From Fimbriimonadaceae bacterium (GTDB lineage Bacteria > Armatimonadota > UBA10988): 64,000 nucleotides of DNA. The DNA lies in assembly GCA_020850355.1 (NCBI GenBank), contig JADZEX010000009.1, positions 1 to 64,000 of the forward strand, given 5' to 3'. Under the pieces are notes generated by a model. The model had not been told where the DNA came from. It saw only the letters and a list, made by a program, of their open reading frames with translations, and made no database searches. The translations under genes and the position numbers were made by a program. Positions 25,371-32,624 of the stretch are shown here, piece after piece (the first letter of the stretch is position 1; the number at the start of each line of letters is the position of its first letter).

Positions 25371-26392
25371 GCGCCGTCGAGCTGCTGCGCTGGCCGCTTG
25401 ACCACGCCGTCGACCAGCGCTGGGACCACTTCGTGGCGCGCCACGAGCAGGCCGCATTCACCTACCTGTCCGGCCATCTGACAGCGCTGGCGACGACCAC
25501 CTGCTACCGCGTCCGCGGCGCCTGGGTACGTCAGGGCGAGCAGATCCGCGGCGTCCTGCCCTGGGTCGAGCATCCCTGGAGCGGCGCGCGGGTCAGCCTG
25601 CCGTTCTACGAGTACGGCGGTCCGCTGCTGGCTGACCCGGCCGACGACGGCGCGGTGGCGCAGCTCCTGGCCGCCGCCGGGCCGCTGACGATGCGCATCG
25701 CCGGCGGCTGGCGTTACGGCGGGGCGGTGGCCCGACATCCACTCCACGAGTTTGCCGTGCTGCCGCTCCAGCGTGACCCCGAGCGCGTCCTGGCCGGCTG
25801 CGACCGAATGCTGCGCAAGGCGCTCCGCAAGTCCGCCCGCGAGGGGGTCGTCGTCGTCCGCAACAACTCGGCCGCGGCGCTGGAGCGCGACTTCCTGCCC
25901 GCCTGGCTGCGCTGGCTGCGCGACCGGCACGGCACGCCGCCGCTGGCCCCGGCCTACTGGCGCGCTGTCCACCGCGCGCTGCCCGGCGTCTGGCAGCTCT
26001 GGCAAGCTCGCCAGGGCGACCGGCTGCTGGCCCAACTCCTGGGGTTTGTCGTCGGACCACGAGTCGTGATCACGACGATTGTGAGCAACGAAGAAGCCTG
26101 GGGCGCGCGGCCGAACGACGCATTGCACTGGGCGTTCCTGCAGTGGGCCTGCCGGCGCGGCCTGCGTTGGTTCGATTTCGGCAGCGCGCGCTACGCGGGG
26201 CAGCGGCGGTACAAGGCCAAGTGGGGCTGTCGCCTGGTGCCCTACGAGCAGGTCAGCAGTCCGCCGCGGGCGGTCGCCGCGCTGACGCCCGAGGGGCCGG
26301 CGACCGCACTGGCGCGGCGACTCTGGCGTCGGTTGCCGCTGCCCTGGACAACTCGCCTCGGCCCACCGTTGCGGGAGTGGCTGACGCTCTGA
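25367..26392 (+). CDS. FemAB-like aminoacyl/acyltransferase (GNAT fold), 341 aa
   Basis: Belongs to the FemAB-like group found in exopolysaccharide loci. VSLPFYEYGGPLLADPADD is the typical central strand-turn, LRKALRKSAREGVVVV the helix that contacts the acceptor, and the second GNAT half has NDALHWAFLQWACRRGLRWF, FGSARYAGQRRYKAKWGCR, the conserved family ending. It lacks membrane segments. Family members link amino acids or acyl groups to glycans; this one probably modifies a cell-surface polymer. It is the last gene of the coupled run, and the next gene is convergent after a 10-base gap. Confidence 0.82.
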   Translation: MSAVELLRWPLDHAVDQRWDHFVARHEQAAFTYLSGHLTALATTTCYRVRGAWVRQGEQIRGVLPWVEHPWSGARVSLPFYEYGGPLLADPADDGAVAQLLAAAGPLTMRIAGGWRYGGAVARHPLHEFAVLPLQRDPERVLAGCDRMLRKALRKSAREGVVVVRNNSAAALERDFLPAWLRWLRDRHGTPPLAPAYWRAVHRALPGVWQLWQARQGDRLLAQLLGFVVGPRVVITTIVSNEEAWGARPNDALHWAFLQWACRRGLRWFDFGSARYAGQRRYKAKWGCRLVPYEQVSSPPRAVAALTPEGPATALARRLWRRLPLPWTTRLGPPLREWLTL

Positions 26393-26402
26393 GCGGCACC
26401 GT

Positions 26403-26924
26403 TCAGAGGCCCAGCAGGTCGACATAGCTGCCGGCCACGGCGGCGGTGGGGTCCAGGCCCAGCGCCCGCGTCAGCGCCGCCAGGTCCGTGCTCGCGGCGG
26501 GCAGCTCGGCCGGGCTGCGCAGCACCGCCTCAAACTCGACGAAGCTGCCCAGGCCGGCGACCCGGTCGAGGTGGATCCGGACGTTCCGCCAGAGCAGGAT
26601 CTCCCGCTCCTTGAGCACCTCGCCGCGCAGTCCGAGGGCGTCGGCCAGGGTGGCGCGCAGCAGGTCGGGGTCGGCGACTGGCACCAGCCGGTAGTCGCTC
26701 TGGCGCTGGTCGGGCGTGTCGGGGCGGTGGTAGCCAATCAGCAGCGCCGGCTCGCCGGTCGCCACCCGCAGCTTCAGCCGACCATGCGGCGCCACGAAGT
26801 AGGTGTCGCGTTGCTGCTGCACGGCGTGCGGCCGGGCCCCGCAGGCGACGGCCTGCTGCCGTGCGGTGGCGAGGTCGGTGCAGGGCACCTTCAGCTCCAG
26901 ATTGAGCCGCGGCAAGTCGCTCAC
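26403..26924 (-). CDS. CYTH-domain (class IV adenylate cyclase-like) protein, 173 aa
   Basis: CYTH proteins bind triphosphates in a beta-tunnel and act as adenylate cyclases, thiamine-triphosphatases or tripolyphosphatases. The N-terminal LNLELKVPCTDL gives the ExEx(K) signature (residues 6-17). QQQRDTYFVAPHGRLKLRVA contains the 'D.YF....G.LKLR' motif, and VLKEREILLWRNVRIHLDRVAGLGSFVEFE the 'R.I.LD.V..LG.F.E.E' motif. The GTG start overlaps the stop of the pentapeptide gene (GTGA). Which reaction it performs cannot be told. Confidence 0.88.
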   Translation of the reverse strand: MSDLPRLNLELKVPCTDLATARQQAVACGARPHAVQQQRDTYFVAPHGRLKLRVATGEPALLIGYHRPDTPDQRQSDYRLVPVADPDLLRATLADALGLRGEVLKEREILLWRNVRIHLDRVAGLGSFVEFEAVLRSPAELPAASTDLAALTRALGLDPTAAVAGSYVDLLGL

Positions 26925-27613
26925 GGGGCGCTCGGGGGGGCTGTGAAGCCGTCGGGCCAGCGCGTCGTGTCGTCGTGACGCAGGCCCTGCAGCTTGCACT
27001 GCGTCAGCTTCGTGGAGCGCAGGTCAGCCCCGCGCAGGTCGGCCCGACTGAGATCGCAGGCCGTCAGCGTGGCCCCGCGCAGGTCGGCCTGGCGCAGGTT
27101 GGCCCCGACCAGGTTGGCCGCTGTCAAGGTGGCGCCGCGCAGGTCGGCCTGGTGCAGGTTGGCGCCGCGCAGGTCGGTGTTGAGCAGCTTCGCGCCGCGC
27201 AGGTCGGCGGTCTCCAGCTTGGCCTGCGCCGCGTTGGCGTGACCCAGGTCGACGTTCCGCAGGTCGCTGCCGGAGAGGTCGGAGGCGCGCAGGGCACTGC
27301 CCGCCAGGTTGCTGCCCACCAGCTTGGCGCCCGGGGCCTTGGCCTTGTCGAAGTTGCGCTTCGCGAGCTTGGCGCCCGGGCCCTGCGCGGCCAGCGAACC
27401 AGGCTTGGGGGCCGGTGGCGGCGCCGCCGCCGGTTGCGGGGTGGCCGCGGGTGCCAGCGCGGGCGGCCCAACCGGTGCCGCGGCGACCACCGGCGACGTG
27501 TCCGCGGTGGCCGCACTCGGCTGGTACTGCTCGACCGCCGGCTGGCGCACCAACAGCCAGCCCAGCACACCGCCGGCCAACACCACGGCCACCGCCCAGT
27601 GGCGTCCGCTCAT
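26921..27613 (-). CDS. Membrane-anchored pentapeptide-repeat protein, 230 aa
   Basis: Residues about 7-22 (AVAVVLAGGVLGWLLV) form one membrane anchor or uncleaved signal, followed by a Pro/Ala-rich linker (about 30-80). From about residue 85 to 215 there are some 25 tandem pentapeptides of the A(D/N)LRG type (for example ADLRGAKLLNTDLRGANLHQ), which fold into a right-handed quadrilateral beta-helix. Only one membrane segment is present, so the helix is probably outside the cytoplasm. The function of such anchored forms is unknown; some soluble relatives mimic DNA and protect gyrase, but nothing here shows that. Coupled on both sides by 4-base overlaps. Confidence 0.88.
   Translation of the reverse strand: MSGRHWAVAVVLAGGVLGWLLVRQPAVEQYQPSAATADTSPVVAAAPVGPPALAPAATPQPAAAPPPAPKPGSLAAQGPGAKLAKRNFDKAKAPGAKLVGSNLAGSALRASDLSGSDLRNVDLGHANAAQAKLETADLRGAKLLNTDLRGANLHQADLRGATLTAANLVGANLRQADLRGATLTACDLSRADLRGADLRSTKLTQCKLQGLRHDDTTRWPDGFTAPPSAP
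27005..27330 (-). repeat. 15-base-periodic tandem repeats encoding pentapeptides
   Basis: On the plus strand the block GCGCAGGTCGGC recurs every 15 or 30 bases through this segment, with substitutions. It is the coding reflection of the pentapeptide repeats in the gene here and not an independent repeat element. Near-identical units suggest recent internal duplication. Confidence 0.8.
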
Positions 27614-28773
27614 CGTCGCGCCCTCCTGGCCCGCCGCCGGCGGGCCTGCGCCGCCCCAGACAGCCGCGGGCGGGTCGTCCCGGCGGGTCGGCTGGCGTCC
27701 AACCGGAACTCGGCGCCGGCGGCCGACAGCTCCAGCCAGCGCGCCAAGAAGTCGACGGTCTCGGCGACGGCCAGCGCGTGGCCGGCCGGGTGCAGCAGCA
27801 GCTCGGCCAGATCACCCAGACCGAGCTGCGCGTAGACCGCGGCGACCGGCTCGAAGCAGGCCTGGACCTGCTCCCAGGGCACCACCGGGTCGTCCAGCCC
27901 ACTGCTCACGAACAACGGCGTGGGGGTCGCCAGCCAGGCCAACTGGACGTCGGTGAAGTCGAGCAGCCAGCCGGGCACGAACTGCTCCTCCTCAGGCGAG
28001 TTGAGGTAGCAGGCCTGCCGGCCGTCGCGGTCGGCGAGCAGGCGGGTGGCGCGTTGGCTGAACCAGCTCGCCAGCGCCACGGCGCTGAGGCGGTCGTCCA
28101 GCGCCGCCAGGTGCAGCGCCACCTGACCGCCGCGCGAGAAGCCCACGGCGGCCAGCCGGTCGGCGTCCAAGTCGGCCTCGCCAGCCACGGCGTCGAGCAG
28201 CCGTTGGACCATCAACGTCTCGATCCCGAGCCACTCCAGGCCCGCCAGGCGGGCCTTCCGAGTCAACCGCAGACGGGCCGGCCAGCCGCTCACCAGGCGC
28301 GGCACCACCACCACGGCGCCGCGCGCCGCCAGGGCCCGGGCGAGGGCCGTCTCGCGGCCCGGACCGCCCAGACCGAGCGCCGCTTCGGGACTGCTTGTGA
28401 GGGCGTGGGTGAGCACCACCACCGGCCGCGGTGCGGCGGTCGCCGCCGGGTGCAGCACCAGCGCCTCACCCCAGGCGCCGGTCCAGGGCTGCCAGACCCA
28501 GCGCTCCAGCCGCTCAGCCAGCCGTTGCCGCTGCAGGCCGGGCGCGGTCGCTGCCGGCAGCCGGTCAAGGCCCAGCCGGGCGATCAGCCGCGCCCGCAAC
28601 GGTGCCAGCGCCGCCAGCCAGGCCTCCAGGTCGCCGTTGCAGCGGGGCGCGCGGCGCTGCCGGGCCGCCGCGGACGCCGCCAGGCCGCGGTCCAGCCAGC
28701 TCTCGAGGGCGCTGGCCTGGGCCGCGTTGCGGCGCGCCGTGGCGGCAGGGGTCCAAGCTGTGGCAGCGGTCAT
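27610..28773 (-). CDS. Alpha/beta hydrolase (dienelactone-hydrolase/acyl-esterase type), 387 aa
   Basis: The nucleophile elbow GFSRGGQ places Ser213; LDDPVVPW (Asp294 or Asp295) and LLHPAGHALAVAE supply the acid and base of the triad. VVVLTHALTSSPEAALGLGG is the oxyanion-hole strand. The N-terminal 110 residues are helical and precede the core, as in multi-domain acetyl-xylan-esterase-like enzymes. No signal peptide. I start at ATG 28773, with AGGTGA 3 bases before, not in the far longer open frame. The C-terminus is very basic (RRRRARRARR). Coupled to the pentapeptide and CYTH genes; substrate unknown. Confidence 0.82.
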   Translation of the reverse strand: MTAATAWTPAATARRNAAQASALESWLDRGLAASAAARQRRAPRCNGDLEAWLAALAPLRARLIARLGLDRLPAATAPGLQRQRLAERLERWVWQPWTGAWGEALVLHPAATAAPRPVVVLTHALTSSPEAALGLGGPGRETALARALAARGAVVVVPRLVSGWPARLRLTRKARLAGLEWLGIETLMVQRLLDAVAGEADLDADRLAAVGFSRGGQVALHLAALDDRLSAVALASWFSQRATRLLADRDGRQACYLNSPEEEQFVPGWLLDFTDVQLAWLATPTPLFVSSGLDDPVVPWEQVQACFEPVAAVYAQLGLGDLAELLLHPAGHALAVAETVDFLARWLELSAAGAEFRLDASRPAGTTRPRLSGAAQARRRRARRARR

Positions 28774-28846
28774 CGTCACCTCGTTGCCCGGCCCATCGTA
28801 ACGCCGCCCGACCAGCAGCGTCAACGCCAGGCCGCAGCGCTTGGTG

Positions 28847-28852
28847 TATACT
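28847..28852 (+). promoter_or_regulatory. Possible -10 element for the isomerase pair
   Basis: TATACT lies 24 bases before the GTG of the first isomerase, in the short gap to the divergent hydrolase. No good -35 box is visible at the expected distance, so this is suggestive only. Confidence 0.3.
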
Positions 28853-28875
28853 GGCGCCGTGCAAGGAGTCTGCGG

Positions 28876-29946
28876 GTGTCGCCTACCCCCTGGAAGACCG
28901 AGCTGGCCCGGCGTGCCGCCGCAGGTGCGTTGACCGCGGCGGAGCAGCAGCACCTGCTGCGCCTGGCGACCCGCCCGCGCGGTCGTTGGGGCCTCTTGCT
29001 GCTGCTGGTGGCCGCCCTCTGGGCCGACCAGCCGGTCGCCCCGCCCGACGAGGTGTTCGCCAAGATCAACGGCGCGCTGGTGCCCTACGCCACCTTCTAC
29101 ACGACCTTGCTGGACCTCCACGGCATGGAGGCGGCGCAGCGCCTGGTGCTCGAAACGGCCCTCCACCAGGAGGCCACCAGGCTCAACCTGCTGCCCACCT
29201 CCGACGAAGTCGCCGCCCGGCTGGAGCAGGTCGTGATCGAGCAGTTCGGCGGCAACGCCCAGCGCTTCGCGGCCTGGATGCTCGAAAGCGGCACCGACGA
29301 GGAGGGCCTGAAGCGCACCGTGACCACCGAGCTGGTCGACCTGAAGCTGCGCACGCGGGCGGTCGAGGTGACCGACGCGAAGCTCCGGGAGTTCTACGAA
29401 GCCAACCGCGCGAAGCGCTACAACCTGCCCGAGGCGGTGCGCTATCGGCAGTTGGTGGTCGACACCAAGGAGCGCGCCGCCGAGCTGCTGCAGCAGCTCC
29501 AGGGCGGGCAGAGCAGCTTCTTCGAGGCCGCCTCGCGCCACTCCATCGACCCCGACGCCGCGACGTCGGGCGGTCTGGTCGGCCCGTTGCCGCTGCCGGC
29601 CCTGGCGGAGCAGCAGCCGACGCTGCACGCCGTGCTGGCGAAGCTGGGCGCCAACGAGCTGTGTAGCGCGCCGATTGAGGTCAACGGCAAGTGGTTCCTG
29701 GTGCTGCTGATCGAGCGCCAGGCCGGGGCCGAAGTGCCCTACGACAAGATCGCCGCACGAGTCCGGTGGGACTACCTCAACGCCAACGCGGTGGCCGAGG
29801 ACGAGTTCTACACCGAGGTGCTCAAGAGCGCCAAGGTGACCGCGCTGCCGGCGCGCTATCGTGCTTTGGAAGAGCAGTTCCGCAAGCCAGCCGCTGGCCC
29901 CACCCCCAGCGGACCGCCCGGAGGGCCGGTGACCCCGAACAGGTGA
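28876..29946 (+). CDS. Membrane-anchored parvulin-type peptidyl-prolyl isomerase, 356 aa
   Basis: Predicted folding helper for exported proteins. A cytoplasmic N-terminal segment of about 35 residues is followed by one helix (WGLLLLLVAALWA). A SurA_N-like helical domain comes next, then the PpiC core: AVRYRQLVVDTKERAAELLQ, SSFFEAASRHSIDPDAATSG, GGLVGPLPLPALAE, which matches the parvulin 'F..lA...S.d......gG.lg' pattern. GTG has AAGGAG 7 bases upstream. The tail is Pro/Gly-rich. A paralogue follows 5 bases after the stop. Confidence 0.85.
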   Translation: MSPTPWKTELARRAAAGALTAAEQQHLLRLATRPRGRWGLLLLLVAALWADQPVAPPDEVFAKINGALVPYATFYTTLLDLHGMEAAQRLVLETALHQEATRLNLLPTSDEVAARLEQVVIEQFGGNAQRFAAWMLESGTDEEGLKRTVTTELVDLKLRTRAVEVTDAKLREFYEANRAKRYNLPEAVRYRQLVVDTKERAAELLQQLQGGQSSFFEAASRHSIDPDAATSGGLVGPLPLPALAEQQPTLHAVLAKLGANELCSAPIEVNGKWFLVLLIERQAGAEVPYDKIAARVRWDYLNANAVAEDEFYTEVLKSAKVTALPARYRALEEQFRKPAAGPTPSGPPGGPVTPNR

Positions 29947-29951
29947 CGACG

Positions 29952-31073
29952 ATGACCAGGGCAGGTTGGCAGGCGGTCCTGCGCGCCGCGCTCGCCAGGG
30001 GCGACCGCGCCTTGCTGCGGGCCGGGCTCGACGATCCCGCCGCGCTGGAGGCCTGGCTGGCCAGCGTGCCGCGGCCGGCCCGGCGCCGCCGTTGGCCCGC
30101 CGTGCTGGCGCTGCTGGCGCTGCTGGTGCTGCCGGCGCTCTCGCAAGACAGCCCGGCGGCTTTGGCGCTGGTCAATGGGCAGCCGCTCAGTCAGAGCAGC
30201 TACCTCGGCTGGCTCGAACAGCGCCGCGGCGCCGAGTTGGCCGACGCCGCGGTGCTCGGCGAGCTGGTCCGGCAGGCTGCCGCCCGGGCCGGCCTGAGCC
30301 CCACCGCCGGCGAACTCGACGGCGCCTGGGACCGCATCCTGCAGCAGCAGTTCCGCTACAGCGAGACGCGCTACCAGCAGTGGCTGCGGGCCGGCGGCCG
30401 TAGCGAGGCGGTGCTGCGTGAAGAGATCGCCGTGCAGGTTGCCCAGATGAAGCTCCGCGGGCGCGGCGTCAGCGTCACCGAGGCGGCGTTGCAGGCCTAC
30501 TTCCAGGAGCATCAGGCGGCCTACGAGCAGCCGGCCAGCCTCGAGTACCGCCAACTGGTGGTCCCGCCCACCGGCGCCAAGGTTGACGGGCTGTGGCCCG
30601 CCAGCCGCACCAAGGCCCTGGAGATCATCGCCGCCGTGCGCGACGGCCTGGCGTTCGAGGCGGCGCTGGCGCGGTTTGGCGAAGATCCCACCGCGGCCGC
30701 CTCCGGTGGGCTGGTCGGGCCGGTCCCGACGGCGCAGTTGGCGGCCCAGTCGGCGGTCGTCAGCGCGGCGCTGGAGCCGCTGGTCGAAGGGCAGGTCGCG
30801 CCCGAGCCGGTGCTGCTGGGCGACCGTTACCAGGTGCTCCAACTGGTCCGCCGGACGCCCGCCCAACCGGCCGACTACCAGCGCCAGCGGGCGCTGGTGG
30901 AGGCCGATTACCTGACCACCAGGCTGCAGCCGCAGGAGCAGTTCGTGGCGCAGTTGCTGGCTGGCGCAACAGTGCAGTGGCAGTCGCCGCGTTACGCCGG
31001 CCGCACCCTCAGCGGGCGCTGGGTCTCGCCGAATGGGTTGACGTTGCCGGGTTGGTTGCGCGAGCGGCTCTGA
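29952..31073 (+). CDS. Second parvulin-type peptidyl-prolyl isomerase, 373 aa
   Basis: Same order as its neighbour: cytoplasmic N-terminus, one helix (WPAVLALLALLVLPALS, about residues 48-64), SurA_N-like helices with SRSEAVLREEIAVQ-type sequence, and a PpiC core (LEYRQLVVPPTGAKVDGLWP, ALARFGEDPTAAASGGLVGP, VLQLVRRTP). The core has an insertion after the first strand and is less canonical, so activity is less certain. ATG 29952 is 5 bases from an AGGTGA site. Tandem duplication followed by divergence is the simplest origin. Confidence 0.8.
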   Translation: MTRAGWQAVLRAALARGDRALLRAGLDDPAALEAWLASVPRPARRRRWPAVLALLALLVLPALSQDSPAALALVNGQPLSQSSYLGWLEQRRGAELADAAVLGELVRQAAARAGLSPTAGELDGAWDRILQQQFRYSETRYQQWLRAGGRSEAVLREEIAVQVAQMKLRGRGVSVTEAALQAYFQEHQAAYEQPASLEYRQLVVPPTGAKVDGLWPASRTKALEIIAAVRDGLAFEAALARFGEDPTAAASGGLVGPVPTAQLAAQSAVVSAALEPLVEGQVAPEPVLLGDRYQVLQLVRRTPAQPADYQRQRALVEADYLTTRLQPQEQFVAQLLAGATVQWQSPRYAGRTLSGRWVSPNGLTLPGWLRERL

Positions 31074-31086
31074 GATCGAGGTCGTG

Positions 31087-31845
31087 ATGGTTGTTGACAT
31101 CCACGTCCACGGCAGCGGCGGCGAGGCCGGTTGCGACCGCCTGGTGGCCCTCGCCGAGGCCGCTGGAATCGACCGGCTGGTGCTGCTGGGCGATGTCCTG
31201 GCGCACGGCTACGACCCGACCCCGGCCGGTGTCCGCGCCGCCAACGACGCCACGCTGGTCTGGCTGCGCCGCCGGCCCGACCGCTGTGTCGGCTTCGCCT
31301 ACCTCAACCCGCGGCACGACCCCGCACAGCAGCGCGACGAGCTGCTGCGCTGCCTGGCGGGCGGCATGGTCGGACTGAAGCTATGGGTCGCCCTGCGCTG
31401 CGCTGACCCCGCCGTCGAGGCCACGATGGCGCTGGCGGCGGAGTTCGGGCTGCCGGTGCTGCAGCACTGCTGGTACAAGACCGTCGGCCAGCTCCCCGGC
31501 GAGTCGACCCCGGCCGACCTGGCGGCCCTGGCGCGACGGCACCCCAGCGTGAACTTCATCATGGCCCACCTCACCGGCGGCGGGCAGCGTGGCGTGGGCG
31601 AGGTCCGGGAGCTGGGCAACGTGTGGGTCGACACCAGTGGCTCGCAGCCGGTCGCCGGGCTGGTCGAATACGCCGTCCACGAGCTGGGGGAGCAGCGCCT
31701 GCTGTTCGGCAGCGACGCCCCGGGGCGCGACCTGACGGTGGCCCTCGAACGCGTCCGCGCTGCGGAGCTGTCGCCGCGCCAGAAGCGCCTGGTGCTGGGG
31801 CAGAACGCAGCCCGGCTGCTGCGGTTGGAGGAGGCCGGACGATGA
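31087..31845 (+). CDS. Amidohydrolase-family (amidohydrolase 2-like) protein, 252 aa
   Basis: TIM-barrel metal-dependent hydrolase or decarboxylase. DIHVHG (residues 4-9) is the HxH metal motif at strand 1; LPVLQHCWYK, NFIMAHLTGG and LLFGSDAPG provide the strand 5, 6 and 8 His, His and Asp ligands, so the metal site looks complete. A GAGG site precedes the ATG. The ATGA overlap with the next gene, a divergent relative, suggests a heteromeric or sequential pair. No substrate can be inferred. Confidence 0.82.
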   Translation: MVVDIHVHGSGGEAGCDRLVALAEAAGIDRLVLLGDVLAHGYDPTPAGVRAANDATLVWLRRRPDRCVGFAYLNPRHDPAQQRDELLRCLAGGMVGLKLWVALRCADPAVEATMALAAEFGLPVLQHCWYKTVGQLPGESTPADLAALARRHPSVNFIMAHLTGGGQRGVGEVRELGNVWVDTSGSQPVAGLVEYAVHELGEQRLLFGSDAPGRDLTVALERVRAAELSPRQKRLVLGQNAARLLRLEEAGR

Positions 31846-32624
31846 TCCTCGACGCCGCCGTCTGGCTCGGCCACTGGCCGTTCGCCGATCTGGAGCCCGA
31901 CACCGCCGACGAGCTGGTGGCGCATCAGGCCGCTGCCGGCATCAACCTCAGCTTCGTGGCGCCGCTGGAAGCCTGCTTCCTGACCGACCCGCAGCCGGCC
32001 AACGTCCGCCTGCTGCGGCAGCTTCGAGAGCACCCCACCCTGGAACCGGTGCCGGTGGTCAACCCGACGCTCGGCAACTGGGCCGACACCCTGGAGCACC
32101 TCACCGGGAGGCACCGCTGTCGGCAGATCCGCCTGCTGCCCGGCTACCACCAGTACGAGCTGACCGCGCCGTGCGTGACGGCTCTGCTGGCGGCCTGTGC
32201 GGTGCGGCAGGTGCGCGTCGGCGTGCAACTGCGGCTCGAGGACGAGCGTGCGCAGCACCCCTTGGCACAGGTCCCAGCGGTGCCCGCGGCGGCCCTGACG
32301 GCGTTGGCGGCGGCGCATCCGGGGCAGCGGTTGCTGGCGCTCGGCGCCTACCGCCACGAGGCGCTGCAACTGGCGCCGGCCGGGCTGCTGGTCGAGCTGT
32401 CGCACGTCGAGTGCCTTGACACGCTGAACGACTTGCTGCAGCAGGTGGACTCGGCGGCCATGGTGTTCGGCTCGCACACGCCGCTGTTCGTGACGCGGGC
32501 CGGGCTGGTGAAGCTGGAGGCCTGCACCGCCGACCCGGCGACCGTGGCCCGAGTGGCCGGCGGCAATCTCAGCCAGTGGCTCGGTGGCCAGCGCGACGCG
32601 GTGCCCTGGCGGACGCTGCCGTGA
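31842..32624 (+). CDS. Amidohydrolase-like protein lacking the N-terminal HxH, 260 aa
   Basis: Related in size and layout to the preceding amidohydrolase: the first strand DAAVWLGHWPFADL lacks the HxH pair, and VPVVNPTLGNWADTLEHL, IRLLPGYHQYEL, ELSHVECLDTLNDLL and MVFGSHTPLF are the matching later strands. The last strand has S-H instead of S-D. The protein is probably a barrel with an altered or lost metal site, possibly a partner subunit of its neighbour. Its stop overlaps the GTG of the sulfatase gene. Confidence 0.65.
   Translation: MILDAAVWLGHWPFADLEPDTADELVAHQAAAGINLSFVAPLEACFLTDPQPANVRLLRQLREHPTLEPVPVVNPTLGNWADTLEHLTGRHRCRQIRLLPGYHQYELTAPCVTALLAACAVRQVRVGVQLRLEDERAQHPLAQVPAVPAAALTALAAAHPGQRLLALGAYRHEALQLAPAGLLVELSHVECLDTLNDLLQQVDSAAMVFGSHTPLFVTRAGLVKLEACTADPATVARVAGGNLSQWLGGQRDAVPWRTLP

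Noticed and set aside
27005-27330. CRISPR-like or VNTR array
   Set aside because: The period is 15 bases with no spacers and it is explained fully by pentapeptide codons.
28774-29628. Long minus-strand open extension upstream of the alpha/beta hydrolase
   Set aside because: The frame stays open through the divergent isomerase gene, but the ATG at 28773 has a ribosome site and the extension has no recognisable domain.
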